A stretch of 64,000 nucleotides of DNA from Subtercola sp. PAMC28395 (GCF_018889995.1 NZ_CP076547.1:558001-622000), one strand, 5' to 3'. Positions 25,894 through 35,626 are shown, counted from the stretch's first letter. The notes: generated by a model not told the origin, from the letters alone. A program made the numbers and translations.

Positions 25894-26532
25894 TCAGGGC
25901 CCGACCATGCGCCAGACCATGGTGAGCACGCGCTCCGACCAGTCGTCTGAAACTGTGCCGACACGAATGAACTCGCCGAGCGACGACCCGAGAATGAAGT
26001 TCAGGGCGACATCGACATCAACGTCTTCCCGCAGCTCCCCTGAAGCGACGCCGGCGACGAGCAGGTTGCGCACGAGGGCGATCCAGGGCACCAGCATGCC
26101 GCGGATGAGGTCCATGAACTGCCTGTCTTGACCAGCCAGAATGGCAGAGACTCCGCCCATGCCGAGAATGTTCTCGACTCCATCGCGGGATTGCCGGATG
26201 ACCCACCGGAGCTGCTCGATGTACGCCGTGTCGGCGGGCGGAACCGGGTTGATGACCACCGACAGTATCGCCGCTTCGAGCAGGGCGTCGCGATTCTCGT
26301 ACCGCCGGTAGATCGTCGTCTTTGCGATTCCAGATGCCGCCGAGACAGCCTCGATGTTGACGGCCGCCGGCCCCTTGGTACGCAGGATGTCGAGGGTCGT
26401 CGACAGGATCAGCGCGACCGTGCCAGACTTCTGCGCACCTGGCGTCTGCACACTGGGCGTCTCTACGCCTGGTTTCGCCACGCCTGGTTTCGCCACGCCT
26501 GGTTTCGGAAGCAGCGCAGCGTCATCAGACAT
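25894..26532 (-). CDS. TetR family transcriptional regulator with repeat N-terminus
   Basis: 212 residues. HTH: AAVNIEAVSAASGIAKTTIYRR; the C-terminal ligand domain is like TetR_C of the AcrR group (GELREDVDVDVALNFILG). The first 40 residues are a low-complexity extension with three KPGVA-type pentapeptide units encoded by 15-bp direct repeats. It is 49 bases downstream of the alkyl-DHAP-synthase-like gene on the same strand and probably controls that operon in response to a lipid or acyl-CoA. Confidence 0.87.
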   Translation of the reverse strand: MSDDAALLPKPGVAKPGVAKPGVETPSVQTPGAQKSGTVALILSTTLDILRTKGPAAVNIEAVSAASGIAKTTIYRRYENRDALLEAAILSVVINPVPPADTAYIEQLRWVIRQSRDGVENILGMGGVSAILAGQDRQFMDLIRGMLVPWIALVRNLLVAGVASGELREDVDVDVALNFILGSSLGEFIRVGTVSDDWSERVLTMVWRMVGP

Positions 26533-26581
26533 GATGACGACTGCCCCACCGCTCGAGACCCCGGCTGCGCGAGTGCACGAC

Positions 26582-28252
26582 TCAGCGCGTCGGCAGGATC
26601 TTGCCCGGGTTGAGGTTCTCACCCGGGTCGACCGCAGTGAACATTCCCTGCACCAGGTCCGCCCCTGCCTCAGAGATATCTGCGACCGTCCACTGGGAGT
26701 GTTCGAGCCCGACGCTGTGGTGGTGCGACAGCGTCGCACCGGAGTCGATGAAGGCCTGCTGGATGGCCGACTTCACCACGTCGTACTGCGCGATCGGGTC
26801 GACCCCATCGTGAGTGAACGCGAACGTGAAGTAGAGGCAGGCTCCGGCGTGCATCGAGTGCGAGAGGTGGCACATGATCCACCCCTTCATACCGATCTCG
26901 TCATACGCCTTGTTCGCCGCGGCGAAGACGTTGTCGTACAGCGGCTTCAGCTTCGACCACGGCGCAGAGGTCTCCGATACGTCGGCCGCGGCTCCCCTGT
27001 CGAGCAGGAAGTCACGCAGGTACGGGGTGTCGAACTTCTTCTGGTCGTAGAGCGTTCCCGGGCCCTTGCCGAGGTTGATCGCACCGTGCTTCTTGAGCAC
27101 GTCTGAAACCACCGACTTCTGGTGGGCGACGTTGGCCGACGAACCCTCGTAGCCGATGAACGAGAGGCAGACCTCGTCGAGGTTCCAGCCGCGGCGCTTC
27201 AGGAACGCGAACAACGCCTTCTGAACCTGGCCGCTGATGCCGTGGCTTGCCTTTGAGGTGCTGAAAGAGAACGCGGTCTCCCTCGCATCTGACACGCGGG
27301 TGATCGAGGGCGCAGCATCGCTCTTGTTGATGTCGTGCATGGCGGCGAGCGCCGAATCCCAGTCGTGGAAGAGATAGCCGATGACCTCGCGCTTCTCAGG
27401 CACACGGTGCACCTGCACGACGGCCTCGGTGATGACGCCGAGGCGGCCCTCGCTGCCGAGGATGGCCTCACGCACGCTCGGACCTGTCGCCGAAGAGGGG
27501 ATGGGGCGCACGACCAGCAGCTTGCCGGGCTGAACGACCCGGATGCCCTTGGTGATCTCGGCGATGTCGCCGTACTTGTCGGACTGCATTCCCGACGAAC
27601 GGGTGGCAATCCAGCCGCCGAGCGTCGAGTGGGTGAAGCTGTCGGGGAAGTGCCCCATGGTCCAGCCACGGGCGTTCAGCTGCTCTTCCATATCGGGACC
27701 GAGCACGCCGGCCTGGATGGTGGCAAGCCCGGAGTACTCGTCGATCTCGAGCACGCGCGAGAGCCGGCCCATGTCGAGCGAGATCACGGGGCGTGTCTCG
27801 GTGGGCAGCGGTTCGAGGCTGCCCACGATGTTGCTGCCGCCACCGAAGGGAATGATGACGGAGTTCGTGGCCACGGCGAGGTCGACGACGCGCTGCACTG
27901 CGCTCTCGTCCGCCGGGTAGACGACGACGTCGGGAATGCGCGGCAGGATCGCTGCGCGAAGCCTGATGAGATCCCGGATGCTCTTGCCGTAGGTGTGCAC
28001 GACACGCTCGAGGTCATCGACGGTCGCGTACTCAGGCCCGACGATGAGCGTCAGGGCGTCGATCAGCTCGGCACCCGCCTGGCTCGGCGGCACGGGGACC
28101 TCGGAGAAGTCGATCGGCGGCACAGGCTCCCGCCAGACATCGATTCCGACGGCATCAACAACGAACGGTGCGAAGCCGGGCTTGTCTTCGTGGTGGAACC
28201 CCACGCCTTCAACGCCCCAACCCCACCACTTCATGTGTTTGACGTCGGTCAT
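26582..28252 (-). CDS. FAD-binding oxidase, alkyldihydroxyacetonephosphate synthase-like
   Basis: 556 residues. PCMH-type FAD domain: VIIPFGGGSNIVGSL and the loop SVREAILGSEGRLGVITE; C-terminal active-site SHHHSVG and VDPGENLNPGKILP match alkyl-DHAP synthase (AGPS). AGPS swaps the acyl chain of acyl-DHAP for a fatty alcohol, making the ether bond of ether lipids. Co-localised acyltransferase and acyl-CoA reductase genes supply exactly those two substrates. Generic FAD-linked (lactate/glycolate) oxidases are the alternative, but the HHH motif and context favour AGPS. Confidence 0.85.
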   Translation of the reverse strand: MTDVKHMKWWGWGVEGVGFHHEDKPGFAPFVVDAVGIDVWREPVPPIDFSEVPVPPSQAGAELIDALTLIVGPEYATVDDLERVVHTYGKSIRDLIRLRAAILPRIPDVVVYPADESAVQRVVDLAVATNSVIIPFGGGSNIVGSLEPLPTETRPVISLDMGRLSRVLEIDEYSGLATIQAGVLGPDMEEQLNARGWTMGHFPDSFTHSTLGGWIATRSSGMQSDKYGDIAEITKGIRVVQPGKLLVVRPIPSSATGPSVREAILGSEGRLGVITEAVVQVHRVPEKREVIGYLFHDWDSALAAMHDINKSDAAPSITRVSDARETAFSFSTSKASHGISGQVQKALFAFLKRRGWNLDEVCLSFIGYEGSSANVAHQKSVVSDVLKKHGAINLGKGPGTLYDQKKFDTPYLRDFLLDRGAAADVSETSAPWSKLKPLYDNVFAAANKAYDEIGMKGWIMCHLSHSMHAGACLYFTFAFTHDGVDPIAQYDVVKSAIQQAFIDSGATLSHHHSVGLEHSQWTVADISEAGADLVQGMFTAVDPGENLNPGKILPTR

Positions 28253-29022
28253 GCGGCTCCTTCGGTGGGGGTTTGCGTAGTACCCGGCGTTCCGGGGTCG
28301 TTCTGCAGGTCTGGATCGATCAGGCTGATTGGTGGTTTCGGCTGGTGCGAGACGTGAAGCTCCCGCACCGTGCGCTCGATGCGCTTGTTGAACTGGTCGA
28401 CAGTCTCACCGTCGGCGGCGATCAGTGGTTCACCGAAGGCGACTTCGACCGGTGGCCGGCCGGGCACGGGCCAGTTGCGCCCTCGCGGCATCGCCTCTGA
28501 GGCACCGATGATCGCCAGCGGCAGACACGGGATGCCGTACTTGATGCAGAGGGCCGCTGCCCCCGCTTTGAAGGGGGCGATCGTTCCGTCTTTGGAACGC
28601 GTTCCCTCGGGAAAGACCAGGAGCGGCACCCCGTGGTGCAACAGCTTGCCGGTGAGGCCGTTCGACCGGGAGGCCGCACTGCGATCGACCGGAAAGGCGT
28701 TGAAGAACAGCGCAGTGAGGCCCTTGCGCCACCACACGTCGAAGAAGTAGTCCGCAGCTGCAGCGGCCGCAAGGTAACGGGAGAGCCTGCTCGGCATTGC
28801 GCCGAGGATGAGCGGGGCATCCAGATGGCTGCTGTGATTGGCTACGACGATGTACGCGCCGTGCACATCCTTCAACTGCGAGCGACCGGTGACGTGGATT
28901 CTCACCATCGACCAGATGAGCGGTTTCAGCAGAAGGCGCTGTGCTACGAAACGAGCTCCCGCTTGGGCCCGTGAAGTGTACCTATTGCCGAACTCCACCA
29001 ACCCAGAGTACTCACAATGCAC
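28249..29022 (-). CDS. PlsC-type 1-acyl-glycerol-3-phosphate (or DHAP) acyltransferase
   Basis: 257 residues with the acyltransferase motifs VANHSSHLDAPL (NHxxxxD) and LVFPEGTRSKDG. Its stop overlaps the ATG of the AGPS-like gene (ATGA), so the two are translated together. Inferred role: acylation of DHAP or of alkyl-glycerol-phosphate in the ether-lipid route. Start may be ATG 29022 or GTG 28998. Confidence 0.88.
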   Translation of the reverse strand: MHCEYSGLVEFGNRYTSRAQAGARFVAQRLLLKPLIWSMVRIHVTGRSQLKDVHGAYIVVANHSSHLDAPLILGAMPSRLSRYLAAAAAADYFFDVWWRKGLTALFFNAFPVDRSAASRSNGLTGKLLHHGVPLLVFPEGTRSKDGTIAPFKAGAAALCIKYGIPCLPLAIIGASEAMPRGRNWPVPGRPPVEVAFGEPLIAADGETVDQFNKRIERTVRELHVSHQPKPPISLIDPDLQNDPGTPGTTQTPTEGAA

Positions 29023-29079
29023 CGCGAACCGAAACGCACACCGTAGCGATACTATTTACGAGGGCCGAACGGGCCCCTG

Positions 29080-29850
29080 TCAGTGCGCGCGACTGGACGA
29101 AATGCGGCCCGAGATCCACCGGATTCCGTTTCGCGGGGCGTGCCTGGCGACGAACATGAGCGCCGAGTACCGCTTGGAAGGGATGGAGATGACCTTGCCA
29201 CTGGCGGCATCAGCAAGACCGTCTTCGACCATTCCGTCGAGATCGATCCAGAGGAACTCCGGTATCGACGACTTGCGAATGCCCGCGCGATCGTGAAAGT
29301 CGGTGTGAACCCAGCCGGGGCAGAGCGCAGTCACCTGCACCCCACTGCCCTTCAATTCCACCGCGAGACCCTCGCTGTAGATGCGCACCCACGCTTTGAT
29401 CGCGGAGTAGCTGCCCATCGTGATGAAGCCCGCCGCACTCGAGATGTTGATGATCGTGCCTGAGCCGCGCGCCTTCATGGTTCGGCCTGCCACCGCACCC
29501 AGCATGAGTACCGCGCGGCACATCACGTCGAAGGCGTGCTCGTGCGGCGTCGTGTCTTCAGCCAGCAGCGAGGTGTGCACCCCGAAGCCTGCGTTGTTCA
29601 CGAGAGTGTCGATCGGGTCGTCTGTGCGCGCCAGGATCTCACCGATGCGAACAACGTCGTCGCGCACCGCGAGGTCGGCAGAGACAGTCTCGACGTTCAC
29701 CCCGAACTCCAGCCGCAGCGCTGCCGCCGCCCGGTCAAGCTTCTCTGTGTCGCGCGCGACCAGAACAAGATTCTCACCCCTGGTCGCCAGCGCCCGGGCG
29801 AACGAAGCTCCGATGCCCGAGCTGCCGCCAGTGATCAATGCGGTTCCCAT
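29080..29850 (-). CDS. Short-chain dehydrogenase/reductase
   Basis: 256 residues. Cofactor motif TGGSSGIGASFARAL, NNAGFG, catalytic Ser in ISSAAGF and SYSAIKAW (YxxxK). In this cluster it may be the acyl/alkyl-DHAP reductase step needed after AGPS, though many SDR roles are possible. ATG 29850 chosen as the family start. It heads the minus-strand operon SDR-PlsC-AGPS-TetR and is divergent from the plus-strand operon 99 bases away. Confidence 0.88.
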   Translation of the reverse strand: MGTALITGGSSGIGASFARALATRGENLVLVARDTEKLDRAAAALRLEFGVNVETVSADLAVRDDVVRIGEILARTDDPIDTLVNNAGFGVHTSLLAEDTTPHEHAFDVMCRAVLMLGAVAGRTMKARGSGTIINISSAAGFITMGSYSAIKAWVRIYSEGLAVELKGSGVQVTALCPGWVHTDFHDRAGIRKSSIPEFLWIDLDGMVEDGLADAASGKVISIPSKRYSALMFVARHAPRNGIRWISGRISSSRAH

Positions 29851-29949
29851 GGCAAACACCCTACGACACGGCAACGAACGACAGTTGCGAATACGCCCCT
29901 TCGCCGACGGTTCCACCGAACCGCGACGCCCACAGCACGGGAGTACCCC
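29851..29949. promoter_or_regulatory. Divergent control region of the two lipid operons
   Basis: 99 bases between the SDR start and the start of the first ferritin-like gene. Promoters for both operons, and a TetR operator, are expected here; I could not identify a clear palindrome. Confidence 0.4.
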
Positions 29950-30825
29950 ATGACCGAGAACACCGGCGACTTCGACATTCGCCAGTACACGCGCACCGCG
30001 GCGGGAAGCCACGAGGCGACTCTGCCGCTGGAGGCGTTTGCCGAGCATCCACTCGGCGCCCAGTCGCTGCGTGCCATCGCGTACCTGCGCGACCTCGAGA
30101 ATTTCACGATGCACCACATGCGTGACGTGCTCGTGACCCCCTCGCACAAAGATGCTCGCCTGACCGCCTTTCTGGCCACCTGGGCGTTCGAGAAGTACTG
30201 GATCGCCGACGCCTTCGACCGGATCCTGGCTGTGCACGACAACTTCGTACCCGCCACGAATCGCGCGAGGCTCACGGTCGTGCGCTTCGGCCGCGAGTTC
30301 GTCGACCGGGTCTCGCCGATCGTCAACGCTGTGAGGTCCAACCTCATCGGCGAAGACTTCATCTCGATCCACGTGACCCACGGCTACATCGACGAACTCG
30401 TGAGCCGGGTGTCTTACGCAGAGATCGTCAGACGGGAACCGAACGCTGCGCTGGCCGAGGTTCTGAACGGTTTTCAGGTGCTGCGAAATCGCCACTTGCA
30501 CTTCTTTGAAGGCGAAACCCTTCGCAGACTGGAAGAATCGGCCCAGGCCCGAAAGCTGACACGGTCGTCCCTGAAGCACTCGTGGGCGCCGACGGGTACG
30601 AGCGAGCAACCAACCCAGGAGACGCGATTCATGATGAGCTACCTGTTCAGCGGCCCGGGCGGGCAGGCTGACATCGAAGCGATCGACGACGCCGTCGACC
30701 AGCTTCCCGGGCTTCGCGGCCTCACTATCGCGCGCAAGGCTGCCCACCGTTTCGGGGTGAACGTCGGTTCTCGGCTGGCGGCTGGGCTGCCCACCTCCGG
30801 CGGCGCGACGGGAGTGACCACGTGA
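29950..30825 (+). CDS. Ferritin-like paralogue with degenerate di-iron site
   Basis: 291 residues. It aligns along its whole length with the protein encoded at 35627-36421 (shared MRDVLVTPSH and a similar C-terminal Gly-rich motif FSGPGG). Of the metal ligands seen in that paralogue it keeps the first Glu (RDLENF) and the third (IDELV), but the first ExxH is FEKYWI and the second is LRNRHL, so a di-iron centre is unlikely. It may be a structural partner of the intact paralogue. Its stop overlaps the GTG of the next gene. Confidence 0.7.
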   Translation: MTENTGDFDIRQYTRTAAGSHEATLPLEAFAEHPLGAQSLRAIAYLRDLENFTMHHMRDVLVTPSHKDARLTAFLATWAFEKYWIADAFDRILAVHDNFVPATNRARLTVVRFGREFVDRVSPIVNAVRSNLIGEDFISIHVTHGYIDELVSRVSYAEIVRREPNAALAEVLNGFQVLRNRHLHFFEGETLRRLEESAQARKLTRSSLKHSWAPTGTSEQPTQETRFMMSYLFSGPGGQADIEAIDDAVDQLPGLRGLTIARKAAHRFGVNVGSRLAAGLPTSGGATGVTT

Positions 30826-33224
30826 GCAACAGCGAGAAGTCCACACCGGATGCTGTGGTGAACCCAGGCCCAGACGCAGAGGTGTTCGCACCCCTCGAAG
30901 GCCAGCACATCATGCTCACCGGCGCCACCGGATTTGTCGGCCAGGCCCTGCTCGAGAAGCTGCTGAGCGACTATCCGACCACCCGCATGACGCTACTCAT
31001 CCGGCCGAAGGGCTCGCTGACCGGCGAGGCGCGACTCACAAGCCTGCTGCGCAAACCCGTCTTCTCGAAGTGGCGTGAACGGGTCGGCGCCGACGAGGTC
31101 GACCGCGCGATGCGCGAGCGAATCACGGTGGTGGAGTCGAGCATGGGCTCCGTCGCCGCCATGCCCGCCGACCTCGACGTTCTGATCCACAGCGCCTCGA
31201 CCGTGTCGTTCGACCCGCCCATCGACGAAGCCTTCAAGACCAACGTCGGCGGCGCGGTCGGGCTCTACGAGGCCCTGCTGCGCACCGGCTCCGACCCGCA
31301 CGTCGTTCACGTCTCGACGGCCTACGTCGGCGGCATCCGCAAGGGCACCGCCGTCGAAGAGTCTCTGAAGCACACCGTCGACTGGCGTGCGGAGATGGAT
31401 GCTGCGGTCGCCGCCCGCGCGCAGGTCGAGGCCTCCTCCCGCCGCCCAGAGGTACTGAGAAAGCTCATCGCCGCAGCACGAAGTGAGGTGGGCAAGGTCG
31501 GCCCACAGGCCATCGCCGCGGCAGCAGAACAAGGTCGCGTCGAATGGGTCACGAAGCGCTTGGTCGACTACGGCCGCACCCGCGCGCAGAGCCTGGGCTG
31601 GGCCGACGTATACGCGCTGACCAAGTCGATGAGCGAGCGAGTCGCCGAACAGTTGTGGGCCGGTAACGGGCACCGCCTGTCGGTCGTTCGCCCCGCCATC
31701 ATCGAGAGCGCGTTGAACCACCCCTTCCCCGGCTGGATCGACGGCTTCAAGGTCGCCGACCCGTTGATCATCGCATACGGGCGCGGGCTGCTGCCGGAGT
31801 TCCCCGGCCTGCCAGACAGCATTCTCGACATCATCCCCGTTGACATCGTGGTCAACGCCACCCTCGCCGTCGCCGCGAACCCGCCCGCCGTCGAAGAGCC
31901 GAAGTACTACCACCTCAGTTCGGGCGGGCGAAACCCGCTCACCATGCGTGACATCTACGAGAACGTACTGACCTACTTCAGGGCCAACCCGATTCCGGAT
32001 GACCAGCGGGGCCACATCAGAGCCCCCCTCTGGTCGTTCCCCGGCGCCAAGGCGATCGCCAGGGCCCTGCGTTTCGGCGAGCGCACGAACAGCTACGCCC
32101 GCAAGACCCTCCTGCGCCTGCCGTCGTCGAGCGTCACGCGCGACTGGATGCGCAGCGTCTCATCCAGGCAGACCGATCTCGAACTGCTGCGCGCCTACTC
32201 CGACCTGTACCAGAACTACACCCAGGCCGAGATCATCTACGACGACAGCCGAACCGCAGCTCTGAACGAGCAGCTGCCTCTCTCCGAGCGGGCGAAGTTC
32301 GGTTTCAATTCGCAGTTGATCGACTGGGATCACTACCTTCAACAGGTGCACTTCCCGGCCGTGACCACACTGATGCGCACCTTCAGCTCTCGTCCCCGCC
32401 CCAAGGCGCAGGTCGAGAAACCGCTGCCGCACAACCCCGACGCCGTTGCGGTCTTCGACCTCGAAGGCACCGTGCTGGCGACCAACATCATCGAGCAGTA
32501 CCTCTGGGTGAGACTCGCCAGCCTCGACAAGTCGAAGTGGCCGGCTGAACTTGCCAACCTCTTCGGCTCCCTGCCCCGCTACATCGCGACCGACCGGCGC
32601 GACCGGGGCGAGTTCCTCCGCACCTTCCTCCGGCGCTACGAAGGCGTCGACGAGGCCGCGCTCCGCGAACTCATCCGCGACTCGGTGGGCGACGTTCTGC
32701 TGCAGCGCATCCGGCCCGAAGCGGTCAGGCAGATTCGCAAGCACCGCGAGGCCGGCCACCGCACGGTTCTCGTGACCGGTACGATCGACGTCTTCACCTC
32801 GCCGTTCGTCTCGCTGTTCGACGAAGTCGTCGCGAGCTCGATGCACTCGCAGAACGGCATCTGGACGGGCTACCTTTCGAAGCCTCCGCTCGTCGACGAA
32901 GCGAGGGCGGCCTGGCTCCGCATCTATGCCGAGCGCGAGGGAATCGACCTGTCGAAGTCCTATGCCTACGGCGACAGCCACGCCGACCGCGCCTGGCTCG
33001 AACTCGTCGGAAACCCGCAGGCGGTCAACCCCGATGCGGCGCTCTACCAGCACGCAACGGTCAAGCACTGGCGCATCCACCAGTGGACCGACAACAAGAT
33101 CTCGCCCATCGACACGATCGCCGAACTCCTGCGACCAGCTCCTCCTGTGACGGTCGCCGAGGCGAACCGCCCGCAACACGAACTTTCCACCGCACCCAGC
33201 CTGAAAGAGATCTTCCATGAGTAG
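30822..33224 (+). CDS. Fatty acyl-CoA reductase fused to HAD-IB domain
   Basis: 800 residues. Residues about 25-400 are a FAR-type extended SDR: TGATGFVGQALLEKLL (NADPH) and YALTKSMSE (YxxxK), as in reductases making fatty alcohols. Residues about 530-760 are a HAD-IB phosphatase-like domain: AVFDLEGTVLATN, VLVTGT and YAYGDSHADRAWL. In motif I the second Asp is Glu, which may change or abolish phosphatase activity. GTG 30822 overlaps the preceding TGA. Fatty alcohol is the second substrate of AGPS. Confidence 0.87.
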   Translation: MSNSEKSTPDAVVNPGPDAEVFAPLEGQHIMLTGATGFVGQALLEKLLSDYPTTRMTLLIRPKGSLTGEARLTSLLRKPVFSKWRERVGADEVDRAMRERITVVESSMGSVAAMPADLDVLIHSASTVSFDPPIDEAFKTNVGGAVGLYEALLRTGSDPHVVHVSTAYVGGIRKGTAVEESLKHTVDWRAEMDAAVAARAQVEASSRRPEVLRKLIAAARSEVGKVGPQAIAAAAEQGRVEWVTKRLVDYGRTRAQSLGWADVYALTKSMSERVAEQLWAGNGHRLSVVRPAIIESALNHPFPGWIDGFKVADPLIIAYGRGLLPEFPGLPDSILDIIPVDIVVNATLAVAANPPAVEEPKYYHLSSGGRNPLTMRDIYENVLTYFRANPIPDDQRGHIRAPLWSFPGAKAIARALRFGERTNSYARKTLLRLPSSSVTRDWMRSVSSRQTDLELLRAYSDLYQNYTQAEIIYDDSRTAALNEQLPLSERAKFGFNSQLIDWDHYLQQVHFPAVTTLMRTFSSRPRPKAQVEKPLPHNPDAVAVFDLEGTVLATNIIEQYLWVRLASLDKSKWPAELANLFGSLPRYIATDRRDRGEFLRTFLRRYEGVDEAALRELIRDSVGDVLLQRIRPEAVRQIRKHREAGHRTVLVTGTIDVFTSPFVSLFDEVVASSMHSQNGIWTGYLSKPPLVDEARAAWLRIYAEREGIDLSKSYAYGDSHADRAWLELVGNPQAVNPDAALYQHATVKHWRIHQWTDNKISPIDTIAELLRPAPPVTVAEANRPQHELSTAPSLKEIFHE

Positions 33225-34758
33225 ACCAGGATTCGTTCTGAGCGTCGACGCGCAGACCCCTCCACTCGTCGTCTTCCAGGGCGAGAAAGTGCTGCTGGAG
33301 CGGCTGCCCGCCGGTGCCAGTGTGCTGTACCCGCCTGACGCGCTCCCGGGCATCCGCTCAGTCGAAGCGCAGATCGACCGCGCACTCGCCAAGCCTGTCG
33401 ACAGCGAACCGCTGGCTGCATTGCTTCACCCCGAGACCCGCGTGACGATCGTCTTCGACGACCTTTCGCAGCCGCTCACCGCACGCACTGCACCGGATGT
33501 TCGGCAGCGCGTCATCGAACGAGTGCTCGAGCTTGCCGCTGTGGCCGGCGTCGACGACGTCGAACTCATCGCGGCAACCGGGCTTCGGCGCCGCCTGACC
33601 GCGCAGGACCTGCGCGCAGTGCTCGGTGACCGCGTGTTCGCCTCGTTCTCACCCGACAGGCTGCGCAGCCACGACAGCGAAGCCACGAACGATCTCGTGG
33701 AGGTGGGCCGCACCGCCGACGGCACCCCGATCGAGATCAATTCCCGCGTCGTTTCGAGTGACCTGGTCATCTCGGTTCGCCTGGCCAGCGCCGTGGGCAA
33801 CGAGGGCGCACCTGCCGTCGTCACGAAGCTGGCCAGCGCTGCGACCGCGCGCGCCCTCAACTCCCCTCTCGCGGTGGCTCCGGGCTCTGCCGATGCCTAC
33901 GGCGCTCTCGTCGACCAGATCGGTGACACGGCCAAGGTCTTCACGATCGACGTCACGCTCTCACCTGAGCCGACCGGCCCCGGTACCGCGTTTCTCAGCA
34001 AGCGCGAACGCGAATGGAGCCTCACCGACAGGGCGCTCTCTACAGGACTCCAGGCTGCGACCCGTCTGCTTCCCTCTCGCAAACGTGTGGGGCTGAGCCA
34101 GATCTCGGGCATCGGGTTCGGCGTGACCTCGGTGGTTGCCGGGCGACCGAGCTCCGTGCATCCCCTCACCGAAGCCTTCCTGACTCAGCAGCAGGTCGGC
34201 CAGGTCGCCGCGCCCGCCGACGTCGCGCTCTTCGGAATCCCGAACCCCGGAGGAATCGGCACCACGCTGAACCCGGTGACGGCGGCTGCCCTCGGCCTCG
34301 GCCAGGTCTTCAACGGCTCGACCTCGGCGCCTGTGGTGCGCAAGGGCGGCACGGCGATCTTCTACCACCCGCTGGCGAACTGGTTCCACCCGCTGTACCA
34401 CCCTGCCTACGTCGATTTCTTCGCCGAAGCGCTCGCCACGACGACCGATTCCGGCCGGCTCTCAGCCGAATTCGAGGGCAAGTTCGCCTCAGACCCGTGG
34501 TACCGGCACCTGTACCAGACGAGTTTCGCGCACCACGCGCTGCACCCGTTCCACGCCTGGTACTCGGCGGCCCCGGCCATCGAGCACCTCGGTGACGTGA
34601 TATTCGTCGGCGGCAACCTCGAGTCGACCAGGCGCATGGGGTTCAAAGCAGCGACGACCCTGAACGACGCACTGGAGATGGCGAGCGACAGCGTCGGGCT
34701 CTCCCCGTCGATCACGTACGTCCACGGGGCACCGGTGAGCATCTCCGAGGTCAGCTGA
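33217..34758 (+). CDS. LarA-like (DUF2088, lactate racemase domain) protein
   Basis: 513 residues. The N-terminal half resembles the DUF2088 domain of nickel-pincer lactate racemase: VTIVFDDLSQPL, LIAATGLRRRLT and HDSEATNDLVEVGRTADGTP. The catalytic His expected after TGL and the Lys-containing motif are not seen, so racemase activity is doubtful. It overlaps the FAR-HAD gene by 8 bases and the next gene by one, so it belongs to the lipid operon, where its role is unknown. Confidence 0.7.
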   Translation: MSRPGFVLSVDAQTPPLVVFQGEKVLLERLPAGASVLYPPDALPGIRSVEAQIDRALAKPVDSEPLAALLHPETRVTIVFDDLSQPLTARTAPDVRQRVIERVLELAAVAGVDDVELIAATGLRRRLTAQDLRAVLGDRVFASFSPDRLRSHDSEATNDLVEVGRTADGTPIEINSRVVSSDLVISVRLASAVGNEGAPAVVTKLASAATARALNSPLAVAPGSADAYGALVDQIGDTAKVFTIDVTLSPEPTGPGTAFLSKREREWSLTDRALSTGLQAATRLLPSRKRVGLSQISGIGFGVTSVVAGRPSSVHPLTEAFLTQQQVGQVAAPADVALFGIPNPGGIGTTLNPVTAAALGLGQVFNGSTSAPVVRKGGTAIFYHPLANWFHPLYHPAYVDFFAEALATTTDSGRLSAEFEGKFASDPWYRHLYQTSFAHHALHPFHAWYSAAPAIEHLGDVIFVGGNLESTRRMGFKAATTLNDALEMASDSVGLSPSITYVHGAPVSISEVS

Positions 34759-35480
34759 TGAAGCACACGCCCGGTAAGGGAATCGGCAGGGCTTCCGCCA
34801 TTGCGGTGCGCCTCGCCGTCGACCCTGTCGTTCGCGGGCTCGACCAGCTGGCAGACCACCCGGGCCCGTACCTCTTCGTGGCCAACCACCCGAGTGAGTT
34901 GGATGCCGCGCTGGTCAGTGAGCTCGTGCGCGAATACGCGCCGCAGCTCGTCTCTGTGGGCGTCGAGCCACGTCACGGCCTGCTCGGCCTCGCCGACCAG
35001 GCTCGCGGACTCCGCTCGGTGTCTCGCCTCAGCACTCTGCTGCACCACGGCGTGAGCCTTCTGCTCTTTCCCGAGCGGCACCGCTCCGACGACGGCTCGA
35101 TGACGGAATTCGATCTCGGGGCTGCTCGGCTGGGCATCCGGTCGGGCGTCACCATCGTGCCCGTTGCACTGGTCGGAACGTTTCGTGCCCTCCCGCCGTG
35201 GCGCGTTCTGCCCGAATCGGGGGGCCACTCGGTGACCGTCGTGTTCGGCGCACCAATCCGTACGGCGGCCGGCGACGAACCCTCTGCAGTGAATGCCTCG
35301 ATCGTCGAGGCCATCACTCTTGGCATGGCCGAGGCGACGCTCGGCTGGTACGGCGCCCTTCGTGCGCAGGCCGAGGGTTCACTGCCAGACACAAAGACAG
35401 ACGAGACAGCCGCCCACTGGCGACGGGTCTGGAATGCGACAAAACCTGAGCGCCAGACCCGGCGCCAGGTGTGGACTTGA
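34758..35480 (+). CDS. Second PlsC-like acyltransferase, divergent
   Basis: 240 residues. NHxxxxD motif present (VANHPSELDAAL); the usual FPEGTRS is LFPERHRSDDG, a variant of the glycerol-phosphate binding motif. ATG shares a base with the stop of the LarA-like gene. Together with the first PlsC it could acylate both glycerol positions, or form a wax/ether intermediate. Confidence 0.82.
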   Translation: MKHTPGKGIGRASAIAVRLAVDPVVRGLDQLADHPGPYLFVANHPSELDAALVSELVREYAPQLVSVGVEPRHGLLGLADQARGLRSVSRLSTLLHHGVSLLLFPERHRSDDGSMTEFDLGAARLGIRSGVTIVPVALVGTFRALPPWRVLPESGGHSVTVVFGAPIRTAAGDEPSAVNASIVEAITLGMAEATLGWYGALRAQAEGSLPDTKTDETAAHWRRVWNATKPERQTRRQVWT

Positions 35481-35626
35481 CCCAACAGACACCGAGAATT
35501 CAGCAAGCTATCGCACAATAGTCATAGATCCACCCAGCCACACCAACCCGGATGCACGCTCAAGCCGGTTCTATTCAAGAGGAGGACGAGGAGCTTCGCT
35601 TCACAGCAAGCTGCTCTCACACGCTC

